Assembly (NCBI GenBank): GCA_964480915.1
Contig: CAYZRS010000036.1
Location: forward strand, 1 to 51,713
DNA length: 51,713 nt
Direction: 5' to 3'
Origin: CAWGCE01 sp964480915
Lineage (GTDB): Bacteria > Planctomycetota > Planctomycetia > Pirellulales > Pirellulaceae
The position numbers and the translations under genes were made by a program. Under the pieces are notes generated by a model. It was not told where the DNA came from, made no database searches, and was given only the letters and a program-made list of their open reading frames with translations. Shown here in pieces: positions 16,978-26,038 of this stretch; position 1 is the first letter of the stretch; every line of letters starts with the position of its first letter.

Positions 16978-17778
16978 CTATTCTGCATCTGCCACTGTTG
17001 CGGCATCCGGCTCGGCAACGCCGAGGAAGTTAGCAACTTGAGCGACGACATTTTCGTCCGCTTCGACGTCGACAGGAATTTGATACTCGAATTCGTTGTC
17101 GATGTTCATCAAACGCTCATCCACATTCATGCGAGTGTCGAGGTCCGTGATCAGCTCTTGCAGGCGAGCCAACTTGCTTTCGTCGAAGACCGTCATCTCG
17201 GCAGCTTTCGCGACAGCGTTCAGCTTGCGGCGAGCTTCTAGGTTTTCCACTTCGATGGCCAATTGTTGCTTGGCGGCCAACATTTGTTCTAGCTTGACAC
17301 GAGCCGCGTCCAAGCCTCGTCGACGAGCGACAAGGACTTTGTCGAGCGAGTTGAGCGTCTCCTTCGTGGTCTTCGCTTGGGCAAGACGGTTGCTCATGTC
17401 CAGCTTGACGTGATCCACAGAGTAGGTCCGCGAGCCGTAAGTGAAGCGAGTGTCGCCCGTTTTGACATCGACCATCATCTTGGCCAAATCGGCCTGGCCT
17501 TTTTGGAGCTTGCTGGCCGTACGCGTCACTTGCCGCTCGAGCCGTTCGACTTCGACCTCTTCGCGAGCAATCGTGCGCATGTTTCTTTCGATTTCCGGCT
17601 TCAGATCGACGATCATTTTTCGGGCACGTTCGATTTCGAATTCAAGTGGAACCGAATCCTTGACCGAATTTTTGACATACCCCGCACCGGTTTTGACATA
17701 ACTGGCGGCGTCACGTCCGAATACCAATCCCATGGCGAACAGGCTGGTTAGGCCGATGCAAAGTGACTTCTTGAACAT
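16978..17778 (-). CDS. Secreted coiled-coil protein
   Basis: This encodes 266 residues. A signal peptide or N-terminal anchor (MFKKSLCIGLTSLFAMGLVFG) is followed by a long heptad-rich region (about residues 45-215, with EEVEVERLERQVTR and LEQMLAAKQQLAIEVENLEARR). The tail is acidic (VDVEADENVV). The start at 17778 is set by GAAGGAG eight bases upstream; the open frame to 17973 is not coding. No enzymatic motif is visible. It is probably a periplasmic structural or scaffolding protein. It is closed by its own terminator. Confidence 0.75.
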   Translation of the reverse strand: MFKKSLCIGLTSLFAMGLVFGRDAASYVKTGAGYVKNSVKDSVPLEFEIERARKMIVDLKPEIERNMRTIAREEVEVERLERQVTRTASKLQKGQADLAKMMVDVKTGDTRFTYGSRTYSVDHVKLDMSNRLAQAKTTKETLNSLDKVLVARRRGLDAARVKLEQMLAAKQQLAIEVENLEARRKLNAVAKAAEMTVFDESKLARLQELITDLDTRMNVDERLMNIDNEFEYQIPVDVEADENVVAQVANFLGVAEPDAATVADAE

Positions 17779-17834
17779 CTCGGTTTCTCCTTCAAAGGAA
17801 TAAGCGGCGGTTTTTGACGGGAAACGCCTACTCG

Positions 17835-17862
17835 ATGGACTGAAATTTTCGTTTCTGTCCAT
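17835..17862. promoter_or_regulatory. Inverted repeat upstream of the coiled-coil gene
   Basis: ATGGAC (17835-17840) and GTCCAT (17857-17862) form a perfect six-base inverted repeat around an AT-rich 16-base spacer, 57 bases before the coiled-coil start. It could be an operator or an mRNA leader stem. No protein can be named. Confidence 0.3.
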
Positions 17863-18054
17863 TAATTCGCCACCGAGGAGAGATTCTTGGGGCAAACTCG
17901 ACCCAAATTCAAGAAAATCGACGCGGGCAGAAGTTGTTCTGCTGAAAGACGTTAACGTCCATCCACACGACAAAAACTGGCCTCAGCCCCAGAAATGGGC
18001 AGGCCCGCAGGCGGTGCGAGCAAGAATTGCTGGCAGCGGGGCACACAAAGTCCA

Positions 18055-18399
18055 CTATTTGTGGCTGGCCTCGATGAGATCGTCGACCGCCTTGGCGGCG
18101 ATTTCCCAATCCTTCGCTTCCGCATCGACGATCGCGGAAATCAAAAGGTCGGCCTCTTTTGTAGAGATCTTCTTGGTTTTCACAGCTTCTTCAATTTCGA
18201 ATGCCAGATCGTCGAGTGGCCGCAGCTCCTTGCTCTCAATGATCCCCTTCAGTTTCTTCGCAAACTGAAACGTCAGCGGACTTTCCGCGACCACTGCCTG
18301 CTCGCAACCTGTCAGTCCGATCACGAAGACCATCAACAAAACGCTTAGATTCGCCTGCAGATTGCGGGTGTATGGGTACGTGTTTTCAGAACGGATCAT
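18055..18399 (-). CDS. Small lipoprotein
   Basis: This encodes 114 residues from the ATG at 18399. The N terminus is basic, then hydrophobic (LSVLLMVFVIGLTGC), with the lipobox LTGC, so Cys would be lipidated. The rest is charged and helical (LKGIIESKELRPLDDLAFEIEEAVKTKK), resembling no family I know. An upstream in-frame start at 18435 is possible but would place residues before the signal. It lies upstream of the coiled-coil gene on the same strand, 276 bases away. Confidence 0.65.
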   Translation of the reverse strand: MIRSENTYPYTRNLQANLSVLLMVFVIGLTGCEQAVVAESPLTFQFAKKLKGIIESKELRPLDDLAFEIEEAVKTKKISTKEADLLISAIVDAEAKDWEIAAKAVDDLIEASHK

Positions 18400-18531
18400 C
18401 GCAACACCCAATGCCAAGGGACAACAAACAGTCACATCTTCCTTGTAGATTCGGCAATTTGGAATCGCAACCCTGAGCCAGATACTAGCAAATACCCTTC
18501 CTGGGCGGCAAACGAGACCATTCGCCCGATA

Positions 18532-19032
18532 TTAGGGGTTTAAACGCCAAAATTCGTAATTCAGGAATGTCGCGAAACCAACCCACAACAGGTATGGCAG
18601 CAACAGACGGGCTGCCCAACGACTGTGTTTCCGAAACGCCAGAATCGTCGCCAAAATCAAAGCGACCAAGATGCCGATCGTGATCAATGCGTGGTCGATT
18701 CGGTGCCGACCAAAGAATTGCCACGACCAACTTGTATTCACTACCAATTGAACGATGAACAATATGAGTGCCACCACGACGGGCGCCGACCGCCGCTGCT
18801 TCCATACGAGCCAAGCGGCAACTGCCATCGCAGTGTAGAGGATTGTCCAGACTGGCCCAAAGACCCAGTTTGGCGGCGCAACCGCCGGTCGGGCCAGCTC
18901 AGCATACCACTGGTCGGGCGAAAACTGGCCTCCGACAGCCGCGGCGCCAAAGCAAAGGGCGAGAAATGCGACGAATCCGAACCCATCGACCCATGAGATT
19001 GTTGCGAGGTGGTCTGGCAACTTGTCGTTCAT
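18532..19032 (-). CDS. tspO: TspO/MBR family tryptophan-rich sensory protein
   Basis: This is a 166-residue membrane protein with five helices, the usual TspO length. Family marks are PPNWVFGPVWTILYTAMAVAAW in the second helix region (partly quoted: PPNWVFGPVWTILY), many Trp residues, and the C-terminal LWVGFATFLNYEFWRLN motif. TspO proteins bind and degrade or sense porphyrins and affect stress responses; the exact role varies. AGGATA precedes the ATG. It is divergently transcribed from the nucleotidyltransferase gene with only 54 bases between starts. Confidence 0.92.
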   Translation of the reverse strand: MNDKLPDHLATISWVDGFGFVAFLALCFGAAAVGGQFSPDQWYAELARPAVAPPNWVFGPVWTILYTAMAVAAWLVWKQRRSAPVVVALILFIVQLVVNTSWSWQFFGRHRIDHALITIGILVALILATILAFRKHSRWAARLLLPYLLWVGFATFLNYEFWRLNP

Positions 19033-19086
19033 TATAGTATCCTAATACACAGATAGTCGAGACTTGCCCGCTCCTGGAGATGCACC

Positions 19087-19740
19087 ATGACCAGCCTAGC
19101 AGAACTGATTGCCGGCAAGGGCGAGTGTTTTCGGCAGGGTTCAGGTCCATCGCCGGGCCGCCAGGAAATCGCCATCTTACCAGGCGCTTTCGATCCACTG
19201 CATGCTGGCCATTTGGGTATGGCTCAACTCGCGGAAGAAAAATTGGGCAAGCAGGTCCACTTTGAACTTTCGATGGTCAATGTGGACAAACCGCCGCTCG
19301 ATCAGGAAACCTGCCAAAGACGATTGGCGCAGTTTGGACCGAGGCAGTCGATCTGGCTAACTCGAGCCGCGCACTTCTCCGAAAAAGCCAAATTGTTCCC
19401 GCAGGCCACCTTTGTGGTCGGTGTCGACACAATTCGGCGAGTCGGCGATCCGAAGTACTACGCTGATATCAATACGATGTTGCGAACGATCGATTGGATT
19501 GCATCGACGGGCTGCCGATTCCTTGTTTTTGGAAGGATCATCGGGCAGCGGAAATTCCGAACCCTGGACGACCTGGATCTGCCAGCCGAACTGAATGCGA
19601 TTTGCCAGCAGGTGGATGAAGACGCTTTCCGCGTCGACATTTCGTCGACCGAACTAAAAAAGCACTTTGACACAGCGACGAGCCCCAAATCTACGCTTTC
19701 GAGAAACATCGGGAATCGATCGAAATCGGACGGCGCATAG
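19087..19740 (+). CDS. NadD-like nucleotidyltransferase family protein
   Basis: This is a 217-residue protein of the cytidylyltransferase-like superfamily. ILPGAFDPLHAGHLGMAQLA (about residues 28-47) holds the HxGH nucleotide-binding motif, and VDISSTELKK near residue 185 corresponds to the SST(E/Q) motif of NadD-type enzymes. It may adenylate or cytidylate a small phosphate substrate, but it is more divergent than a housekeeping NadD, so the substrate is open. TGGAG precedes the ATG. It shares a short divergent promoter region with tspO. Confidence 0.75.
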   Translation: MTSLAELIAGKGECFRQGSGPSPGRQEIAILPGAFDPLHAGHLGMAQLAEEKLGKQVHFELSMVNVDKPPLDQETCQRRLAQFGPRQSIWLTRAAHFSEKAKLFPQATFVVGVDTIRRVGDPKYYADINTMLRTIDWIASTGCRFLVFGRIIGQRKFRTLDDLDLPAELNAICQQVDEDAFRVDISSTELKKHFDTATSPKSTLSRNIGNRSKSDGA

Positions 19741-19752
19741 CCTAGTTCGCAA

Positions 19753-19781
19753 TTGCCGCGGAGTTCGACAGGTTTTATACT
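19753..19781 (+). promoter_or_regulatory. Predicted sigma-70 promoter of the ROK kinase
   Basis: TTGCCG (19753-19758), a 17-base spacer and TATACT (19776-19781) fit the -35/-10 pattern. The predicted transcript start near 19788 is just before a perfect hairpin and about 70 bases before the gene's ATG. Confidence 0.6.
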
Positions 19782-19791
19782 TGCCCGGCTA

Positions 19792-19809
19792 GGGATCCTT
19801 CAGGATCCC
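19792..19809 (+). other. Perfect hairpin at the 5' end of the ROK kinase transcript
   Basis: GGGATCC and GGATCCC are perfect complements around TTCA. There is no U-run, so a terminator for the upstream gene is unlikely. Placed at the start of the predicted mRNA, it could protect the 5' end from decay. Confidence 0.5.
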
Positions 19810-19857
19810 CTCTCGTCCGTCACTCCCACCACGAGTCTTCAAGAACTCGGTTCGACC

Positions 19858-20889
19858 ATGAACACGCCGACCATTTCCGCTACCGATGCAGAGAAACCGT
19901 ACTTCGTCGGCGTTGACGTGGGTGGAACGAGCGTCAAATTGGGGCTGCTCGACAACCGCGGACGGACGATTGCACCTGGCAAATACGACAACGAGACGAC
20001 CCTGGGAAAAGAGGTGGCGATCGAACGCATGGCCAAAGCGATCGGCGACCTGGTCGCGTCCACCGGCCTCGCTTGGGACGATATCCCCATCGTGGGACTG
20101 GCGACCCCTGGGACCATGGACTTGAAAGCGGGCATGATTTTGGATCCGCCCAACATGCCCGGTTGGGAACAATTTCCGATTCGAGATCGTCTTAGTGAGG
20201 CGATCGGCAAGCCGGTGCTATTTTCCAATGATGCAACCGCTGCCGGGTTTGGCGAGTACTGGGTTGGCTCGGGCGATCAGTATGGCTCCCTAGTCCTGAT
20301 GACGCTTGGCACCGGCGTCGGTGCTGGCATCATCATCGACGGCCGGACGATTGATGGCCATCACAGCCATGGTTCGGAAAACGGTCACACGCTGGTCGAC
20401 CTAAACGACAACGCGCGCATTTGCGGCTGTGGACAACCGGGCCATCTGGAAGCCTACGCCAGCGCCACGGCGTTGGTGAAACGAGCCAAGCAGTGGATGG
20501 ATGGCGGTCGAGTCAGCACTTTGTCTGATCGACTCCGTGACGGCGAATTGTTAACAACGCTGATGTTGTCCGAAGAGGCCGAGAAAGGGGACGCGCTGTC
20601 ACTCGAAGTGATCCTCGAAGGCGCCAAGTATCTGGCGATCGGCATCGTGAACGTCGTGCATATCATCGACCCGGAAGTGGTCGTGTTGGGCGGGGCCATG
20701 AATTTCGGTGGCGAATCGGCGCCGATCGGAAAGCAATTCATCGAACGAGTTCGGCAAGAATTCCGTGGCCGGACATTTCCGTTCCTCGCGGAACGAACCA
20801 AAATCGGTTTCGCCCAATTGGGCGGCGACTCGGGATATATCGGATCGGCCGGCATCGCCCGTGAATCGTTCCTGTCGACAACTCACTGA
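19858..20889 (+). CDS. ROK family sugar kinase (glucokinase-like)
   Basis: This is a 343-residue ATP-dependent hexose kinase. The phosphate-1 motif is VGVDVGGTSVKLGLLD near residues 18-33. FSNDATAAGFGEYWVG holds the sugar-binding Asn-Asp. TLGTGVGAGIIIDG is the phosphate-2 region. GHTLVD followed by CGCGQPGHLE is the ROK zinc motif, with His in place of the usual third Cys, a variant seen in the family. The best guess is glucose phosphorylation for glycolysis; N-acetyl sugars cannot be excluded. The ATG at 19858 is chosen because an upstream extension would include the promoter and hairpin. Confidence 0.88.
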   Translation: MNTPTISATDAEKPYFVGVDVGGTSVKLGLLDNRGRTIAPGKYDNETTLGKEVAIERMAKAIGDLVASTGLAWDDIPIVGLATPGTMDLKAGMILDPPNMPGWEQFPIRDRLSEAIGKPVLFSNDATAAGFGEYWVGSGDQYGSLVLMTLGTGVGAGIIIDGRTIDGHHSHGSENGHTLVDLNDNARICGCGQPGHLEAYASATALVKRAKQWMDGGRVSTLSDRLRDGELLTTLMLSEEAEKGDALSLEVILEGAKYLAIGIVNVVHIIDPEVVVLGGAMNFGGESAPIGKQFIERVRQEFRGRTFPFLAERTKIGFAQLGGDSGYIGSAGIARESFLSTTH

Positions 20890-20920
20890 CTCCACCCGTC
20901 TGAACGATTGAACGCCCCAC

Positions 20921-22729
20921 ATGGACAGCTCCCTCATCCGCAACTTCTGCATCGTGGCTCATATCGACCACGGCAAAAGTACGTTGGCCGATCGAATCTT
21001 GGAAGTGACCGGTGCTGTTTCGACTCGCCAAATGAAAGACCAACTTCTCGACGATATGGCGCTGGAGCGGGCGCGCGGAATTACCATCAAAGCGCGTGCG
21101 GTCACCATGCCATACAAGTACAAAGGCAAGACATATCAGCTCAATCTGATCGATACACCAGGCCACGTCGACTTCCATTACGAGGTCTCTCGATCGCTCT
21201 CTTGCTGCGAAGGCGCTCTGCTCCTCGCGGATGCTTTTCAAGGCGTCGAAGCACAAACGATGGCCAATGCCTATGCCGCGATGGAACACGATCTGGAAAT
21301 CGTACCGGTCATCAACAAAGTCGATCTGATGCACGCCCGCACGGACGACGTCAAACTGGAAATGGAGCAAACGCTGGGTATCGACCCGGACGATGTGATC
21401 CCCGTCAGCGCCAAAACGGGGCTGGGTGTGGACCAACTTCTGGAACAAATCGTCGAACGTTTTCCACCACCGACCGGTGATGAAACGGCGCCGCTTCAAG
21501 CGATGGTTTTCGATTCCAATTACGACGATTACCGTGGTGCGATTATCTACGTCCGTGTCATGAATGGGCGAATTTCCAAGGGTCAAAAGGTCAAATTGTT
21601 GCGAGCCGGCACGACCCACGATGTCGTCGAATTGGGGCACTTTCAACCACAGCGCACCGCGGCCGAATCGATGGGGCCGGGGCAGGTCGGTTACGTCATT
21701 TGCAACATCAAATCGCTCGACGAGGTGCACATCGGCGACACGCTTAGCGTGCCCGGCGAGAAAGCGGCCGAGCCTCTCGAAGGCTACCAAGAACCAAAAC
21801 GGATGGTCTACTGTGGTTTGTATCCGTCCGATGGTCAGAACTTTGAAGAATTGCGCGACGCGTTATCGAAACTGGCCATCAACGATCCTAGCTTCGAATT
21901 CGAACCCGAATCGAGCGACGCATTGGGCTTTGGTTTCCGCTGCGGCTTCTTGGGTCTGTTGCATATGGAAATTGTCCAGCAACGGCTGGAACAAGAATCG
22001 GATGTCGACCTGGTGCAAACAGCGCCGAACGTGACCTACGAAATCGAGACGAACAACGGCCAGATCTTGGAAATTCACAAGCCACAAGATGTGCCCGATG
22101 CAGGTCAAATTGCCGAGTTTCGACAACCGATTGTCCGAGTCAACATGGTGCAGCCGACCGAATATATCGGGTCGGTCATGAAACTGTGCCAGGAACGACG
22201 CGGAATTCTCGTGCGCACCGAATACCTCAGCCCGACGCGGGCGATGGTGACCTATGACTTGCCCTTGGCCGAAGTCATTTACGATCTGCACGATAAGTTG
22301 AAGAGTTTCACCAAAGGCTATGGCACGATGGATTACGAACTGAAAGGCTACGAACGGGCCGACTTGGTGCGGCTCGACATGCTCGTTAATGGCAAGCGTG
22401 TTGACGCACTTTCCGTCATCTGCGATCGGGGCGATGCCGACCGTCGCGGTCGCGCCGTTGCGAAGCGCCTCAAAGCGGAAATCAGTCGTCACATGTTCGA
22501 AGTGGCAGTTCAAGCGGCCATCGGCACGCGTGTCATCGCGCGAGAGACGGTACCCGCGCTGCGAAAAAATGTGACGGCCAAATGCTACGGTGGTGACATT
22601 TCGCGCAAGCGAAAACTGTGGGCCAAGCAGAAGGAAGGCAAGAAACGGATGAAGTCGATCGGCCAAGTCGACATCCCTCAGAAGGCATTCATGGCCGTTT
22701 TGGACACGGGCGAAGAAAAGAAGAAATAG
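20921..22729 (+). CDS. lepA: Elongation factor 4 (LepA)
   Basis: This is a 602-residue translational GTPase that can back-translocate ribosomes and aids initiation and assembly under stress. G1 is AHIDHGKST (residues 13-21), G2 falls in ERARGITIKA, G3 is DTPGHVDF, G4 is NKVD and G5 is SAK. The LepA-specific C-terminal domain is intact (GDISRKRKLWAKQKEGKKRMK, partly quoted as GDISRKRKLWAKQKEG, and ending IPQKAFMAVLDTGEEKKK). The length fits the family norm of about 600. It starts 31 bases after the ROK kinase, so it may share its transcript. Confidence 0.97.
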   Translation: MDSSLIRNFCIVAHIDHGKSTLADRILEVTGAVSTRQMKDQLLDDMALERARGITIKARAVTMPYKYKGKTYQLNLIDTPGHVDFHYEVSRSLSCCEGALLLADAFQGVEAQTMANAYAAMEHDLEIVPVINKVDLMHARTDDVKLEMEQTLGIDPDDVIPVSAKTGLGVDQLLEQIVERFPPPTGDETAPLQAMVFDSNYDDYRGAIIYVRVMNGRISKGQKVKLLRAGTTHDVVELGHFQPQRTAAESMGPGQVGYVICNIKSLDEVHIGDTLSVPGEKAAEPLEGYQEPKRMVYCGLYPSDGQNFEELRDALSKLAINDPSFEFEPESSDALGFGFRCGFLGLLHMEIVQQRLEQESDVDLVQTAPNVTYEIETNNGQILEIHKPQDVPDAGQIAEFRQPIVRVNMVQPTEYIGSVMKLCQERRGILVRTEYLSPTRAMVTYDLPLAEVIYDLHDKLKSFTKGYGTMDYELKGYERADLVRLDMLVNGKRVDALSVICDRGDADRRGRAVAKRLKAEISRHMFEVAVQAAIGTRVIARETVPALRKNVTAKCYGGDISRKRKLWAKQKEGKKRMKSIGQVDIPQKAFMAVLDTGEEKKK

Positions 22730-22957
22730 GCCCGCCCCGTTGCCACCACGCCGGAAAGGACCCCTCTCTGGTGGGGGTAAACCCGTTTTTCGGCGATTGG
22801 TCTCTGCCACTCATTCCAATGGTAGCGTGTGTCGGGGCACCATCATTCACATCCCCATTTCGGCGCAACTTCTTGCGTGAACAGGCTTTTCGCGACTTGT
22901 CGATGACACTTCGAGCGTTCTATCGAAGAAGCGCGTCGCTCGCTGTATGGACTTTCC

Positions 22958-24631
22958 GTGATTCGTAAGCACAACACCCTCCGCCAAAAGCTCGCGTCGC
23001 ATGTCGTCGCGTTCTTTCGACATGCGTCGGACTTCTTCTGGAAGCTCCGAAATGTGGACGTCGATTCTGTTGGCAAGGCGGCGTTTCAACACTGCTCTAG
23101 CCCGAAAGCGTTGTACGTCACGCTCTTCGAGCGGTGGTGGATCGTGGGCGTTTGCGCGTTCCTTGGCGCATGTTTTGGCCTCTACAACATCAGCAAAGCC
23201 ATCTCGAAATACGAAACGCACGGCAGCATTTTGGTCTACCAGAAAATGCCAACATTCTTGGACTCCAGCGTTTCGATTCCCGACCCAAAAGCTTACGACG
23301 CGCTGTTCGCGACACACGTCGCTTTGATCGCCAGCCAGAAGGTTGTCGACGCTGCGATCGAACAGTATGAGCTGGAAAAGCACTGCCCGGAGATTATTCA
23401 TGAAATCGAGCTGAAAGAGGCGGAGGGTGAGCACGCCACATTTTCAAGCTACGTTCGGTCACATCTGAAAGTTGCCCGCGCTGGCTCTGGGGATTCGGCC
23501 GGCGCCTTCGTCATCATGGTCGGATTCGGCCACACGTCCGAAGAAGAGTGCCCGATCGTCGTCAACGCGATCCTCGATACGTACCGCGGCTTCGTAAACA
23601 AGTCGCTCCTTTTCGATACCGATGGTGCGGTGCAACTGGTACTGAAAGCCAAGGATCGCATGGAGGCCGAAATGCAGGCCAAGGGTGACGCTTATCGCGA
23701 ATTTCTCAAGTCGGCACCGGGCGTCTGGAACCGGATGACCGAAAACAATCCGCACCAAGCAAGGATCGATGCGTTCAAGACGGAATTGACGGCTTTGGAA
23801 ATGAGGCGGGTCGCAGTCGCTTCTCGATTGACAATTTTACAACAGACGCACAACGCGAAGACTGGTGAACCGCTTACCGATCTCGAGCGAATGACCTTCA
23901 TCGATCAGGGCCATGTGGCTCGCTTACAAATGCTGGTTGCCATTAACAGCAAGCGCGCCGAAAGTGACGCCAACCGTGCCTATCCTGAGCTGCAGGAAAT
24001 CGAAAGCGCACGGTACGACAAATTGCTCGTCATGTACGGCGAGCGGGCGAAAGTGATGGAAAATCTTGGGCCCGACCATCCCCGCGTGCGCGATCTGGAA
24101 GTCAACATTCGCTCGCTCGAATCTGAGCTCAAACGAATGCAGCCCGAGGTCGAATATGAGGAGCCTAGTCCCAAAGAGCTACTGGCCGCCTATCAGCAAC
24201 TGCTCGAAAAAGACCTCTCCGACTTGGAAACTCGCATCCATTTCGTGAATCAGCAAATTGATCAGGAGATAGCCGCCTCGAAGCAATTGACCGACTTCAC
24301 TGTCAAAGCGAAACAATTGGAAGACGAGTACGAACGCAGCCTCGAAACCTACAACACGATCATCGCCAAAGCGACTCGTCAGAACGTGCTCGAAGAATTC
24401 GGTAGCTTCATCGCCGAGATCATGTCGCGGCCAGTCCACTGCGAAATGACCTGGCCAAAGAAGCCGGTGATTCTGGCCCTCTGCACGATCCTGGGCATTT
24501 TCTTCGGTTCCTTCCTCGCCTTGGCATTGGACCTGATTGCTTACACGCCACTGAGGTCGGTCTTTCCATTCTTGCCTCGCTGGCTGCTAGGTGGTCCGAC
24601 GGAAGAACCTATCGACGGAGTCATCACGTAA
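22958..24631 (+). CDS. Wzz-type polysaccharide chain-length / GNVR-domain protein
   Basis: This encodes 557 residues from a GTG. The layout is that of a polysaccharide co-polymerase: a membrane helix near residues 61-80 (WWIVGVCAFLGACFGLY), a large periplasmic region with long coiled coils (about 200-460; RVRDLEVNIRSLESELKRMQ), and a closing helix near 508-530 (ILALCTILGIFFGSFLALAL). The tyrosine-kinase domain fused in many Gram-negative homologues is absent. It would control polymer length during export of an exopolysaccharide or O-antigen-like chain. Its stop overlaps the next start (TAATG). Confidence 0.78.
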   Translation: MIRKHNTLRQKLASHVVAFFRHASDFFWKLRNVDVDSVGKAAFQHCSSPKALYVTLFERWWIVGVCAFLGACFGLYNISKAISKYETHGSILVYQKMPTFLDSSVSIPDPKAYDALFATHVALIASQKVVDAAIEQYELEKHCPEIIHEIELKEAEGEHATFSSYVRSHLKVARAGSGDSAGAFVIMVGFGHTSEEECPIVVNAILDTYRGFVNKSLLFDTDGAVQLVLKAKDRMEAEMQAKGDAYREFLKSAPGVWNRMTENNPHQARIDAFKTELTALEMRRVAVASRLTILQQTHNAKTGEPLTDLERMTFIDQGHVARLQMLVAINSKRAESDANRAYPELQEIESARYDKLLVMYGERAKVMENLGPDHPRVRDLEVNIRSLESELKRMQPEVEYEEPSPKELLAAYQQLLEKDLSDLETRIHFVNQQIDQEIAASKQLTDFTVKAKQLEDEYERSLETYNTIIAKATRQNVLEEFGSFIAEIMSRPVHCEMTWPKKPVILALCTILGIFFGSFLALALDLIAYTPLRSVFPFLPRWLLGGPTEEPIDGVIT

Positions 24632-26004
24632 TGCATCCGATCGTCGCACGCAGAAAAGGGCTCCGTCCTCCCGGACGGATCGAACGTTGGGCCATCCGGG
24701 CGAAAGAGACACCCTGGCAGTACCACGTGGTTGTCGCCTACGGGTTTTTGATTCCCGTCGTGGCGATGAATCTGCCGGGGGTCGGCGGTGTGGGGGCGGC
24801 CGATCTGCTGATGCCCATCGGACTGTTCGTACTTTTCTGCACGAAGCCGATCAACAAGCTCAACACGTCTCATATTGCCTTGGCCGCTTTTTCTTTTGCG
24901 GCACTACTTTCGCTTTTGCAGATCCATCAATTCAAACCGGCCGTCGATTGCACAATCCGGTGGGTGCGATTGTTTGGCATCTTGATTCCATTCTATTTCG
25001 GACTCTATTTCAAAGTTGACAACAAACTGATCGACAAAGCGTTGTTTTCCTGGATGGTTGGAGGACTGACGGCGATTCTTATCGGCGCCGTATTGCACAT
25101 CTTCCAAATCGAAGTTCGCGCGGGTCAACAACGACTGTGGATGAACGGGACGTCGATGCTACGTGCCGGTGGTCTGATCGGTAATTCGGGCGCGTTCGGT
25201 CACATGACGTCGACATGGGCCGTGATCAGTATGACCTACCTGCTGGCGGTATCGAAATCGAAAATTCGGATTCCGTTGGCTGGCGGAGTCGTCTTCTTCA
25301 CGTTCTATGTGATCTACATTTCCTCTTCCCGCGCCGCGATGATGCACTTGATGACGGCCGCCGGCACCTTCTTTGCCATGTATCGATTTCCCAAAGAGCT
25401 GCATCGCTGGGCCGTATTGGGGGCGGTCTATGGACTGCTCGCGTTGATCCTCTTGATCTGCACCATGCAGTGCATGCCGGAAAAGAAGGGCGGCGGTGGT
25501 ACATCGAACGCACTGGAAACGAACCTGAAGAGGTTTATTCCCGGTTACGGTGGGACTAGTGCCGGTGAGTTCACATCAAATCGTGCCGGCAACTGGCCCG
25601 AGTACATTGCCATGATGAACGCCAAGACGCTGTTCGGTTGGGGCTACAAGATGGGTGTCCGACTTCACGAAGAGTCACCCGATAATTCGTACCTCTCGGT
25701 GATGTTGGAGACGGGAGCCATCGGTTTCACATGCATGTCGTTCTTCGTGGTCGGTGTCTTCTATCGACTGACCCATCTCTACTTTGCAGGGGACCCGTAT
25801 TCGATTGTGATGGCTCCCGCCTGTATCGGTCAGTTGTTCAATTGCATGACGTCCGACATTTACACATTCTGGATCACGATGCCGGTCGTCTTCATGCTGC
25901 TCGGATTTGTAACTCAAAAAAAACCAACTCCCAGTGCCAACAACTGGTGGCCAAAAGATCCCCGTCTGAAACCGGCCGGTTTCGTGACTTCTGAAGACAT
26001 GTGA
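24631..26004 (+). CDS. O-antigen ligase/polymerase-like membrane protein
   Basis: This is a 457-residue protein with about ten to twelve membrane helices. The Wzy/WaaL pattern is present: SSSRAAMMHLMTAAG, then a large loop after helix 9 with NWPEYIAMMNAKTLFGWGYK and SPDNSYLSVMLETGAIGF, the usual R-W-pl-G-G ... N-yl...E-G-G signature. Such proteins polymerise or transfer polysaccharide repeat units on the periplasmic face. The start codon overlaps the stop of the Wzz-type gene, so the two are translationally coupled, which supports a joint role. Confidence 0.82.
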   Translation: MHPIVARRKGLRPPGRIERWAIRAKETPWQYHVVVAYGFLIPVVAMNLPGVGGVGAADLLMPIGLFVLFCTKPINKLNTSHIALAAFSFAALLSLLQIHQFKPAVDCTIRWVRLFGILIPFYFGLYFKVDNKLIDKALFSWMVGGLTAILIGAVLHIFQIEVRAGQQRLWMNGTSMLRAGGLIGNSGAFGHMTSTWAVISMTYLLAVSKSKIRIPLAGGVVFFTFYVIYISSSRAAMMHLMTAAGTFFAMYRFPKELHRWAVLGAVYGLLALILLICTMQCMPEKKGGGGTSNALETNLKRFIPGYGGTSAGEFTSNRAGNWPEYIAMMNAKTLFGWGYKMGVRLHEESPDNSYLSVMLETGAIGFTCMSFFVVGVFYRLTHLYFAGDPYSIVMAPACIGQLFNCMTSDIYTFWITMPVVFMLLGFVTQKKPTPSANNWWPKDPRLKPAGFVTSEDM

Positions 26005-26038
26005 GACGCAACCAGGGTTGGTCGGATATACTGCGACA

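Noticed and set aside
20428..20457. ROK zinc motif with His instead of third Cys
   Set aside because: His can serve as the ligand and the variant occurs in the family, so it does not suggest a broken enzyme.
20738..22810. Long minus-strand reading frames opposite the ROK kinase and lepA
   Set aside because: They are antisense shadows of two certain genes in GC-biased DNA; their translations lack domains and have unnatural composition.
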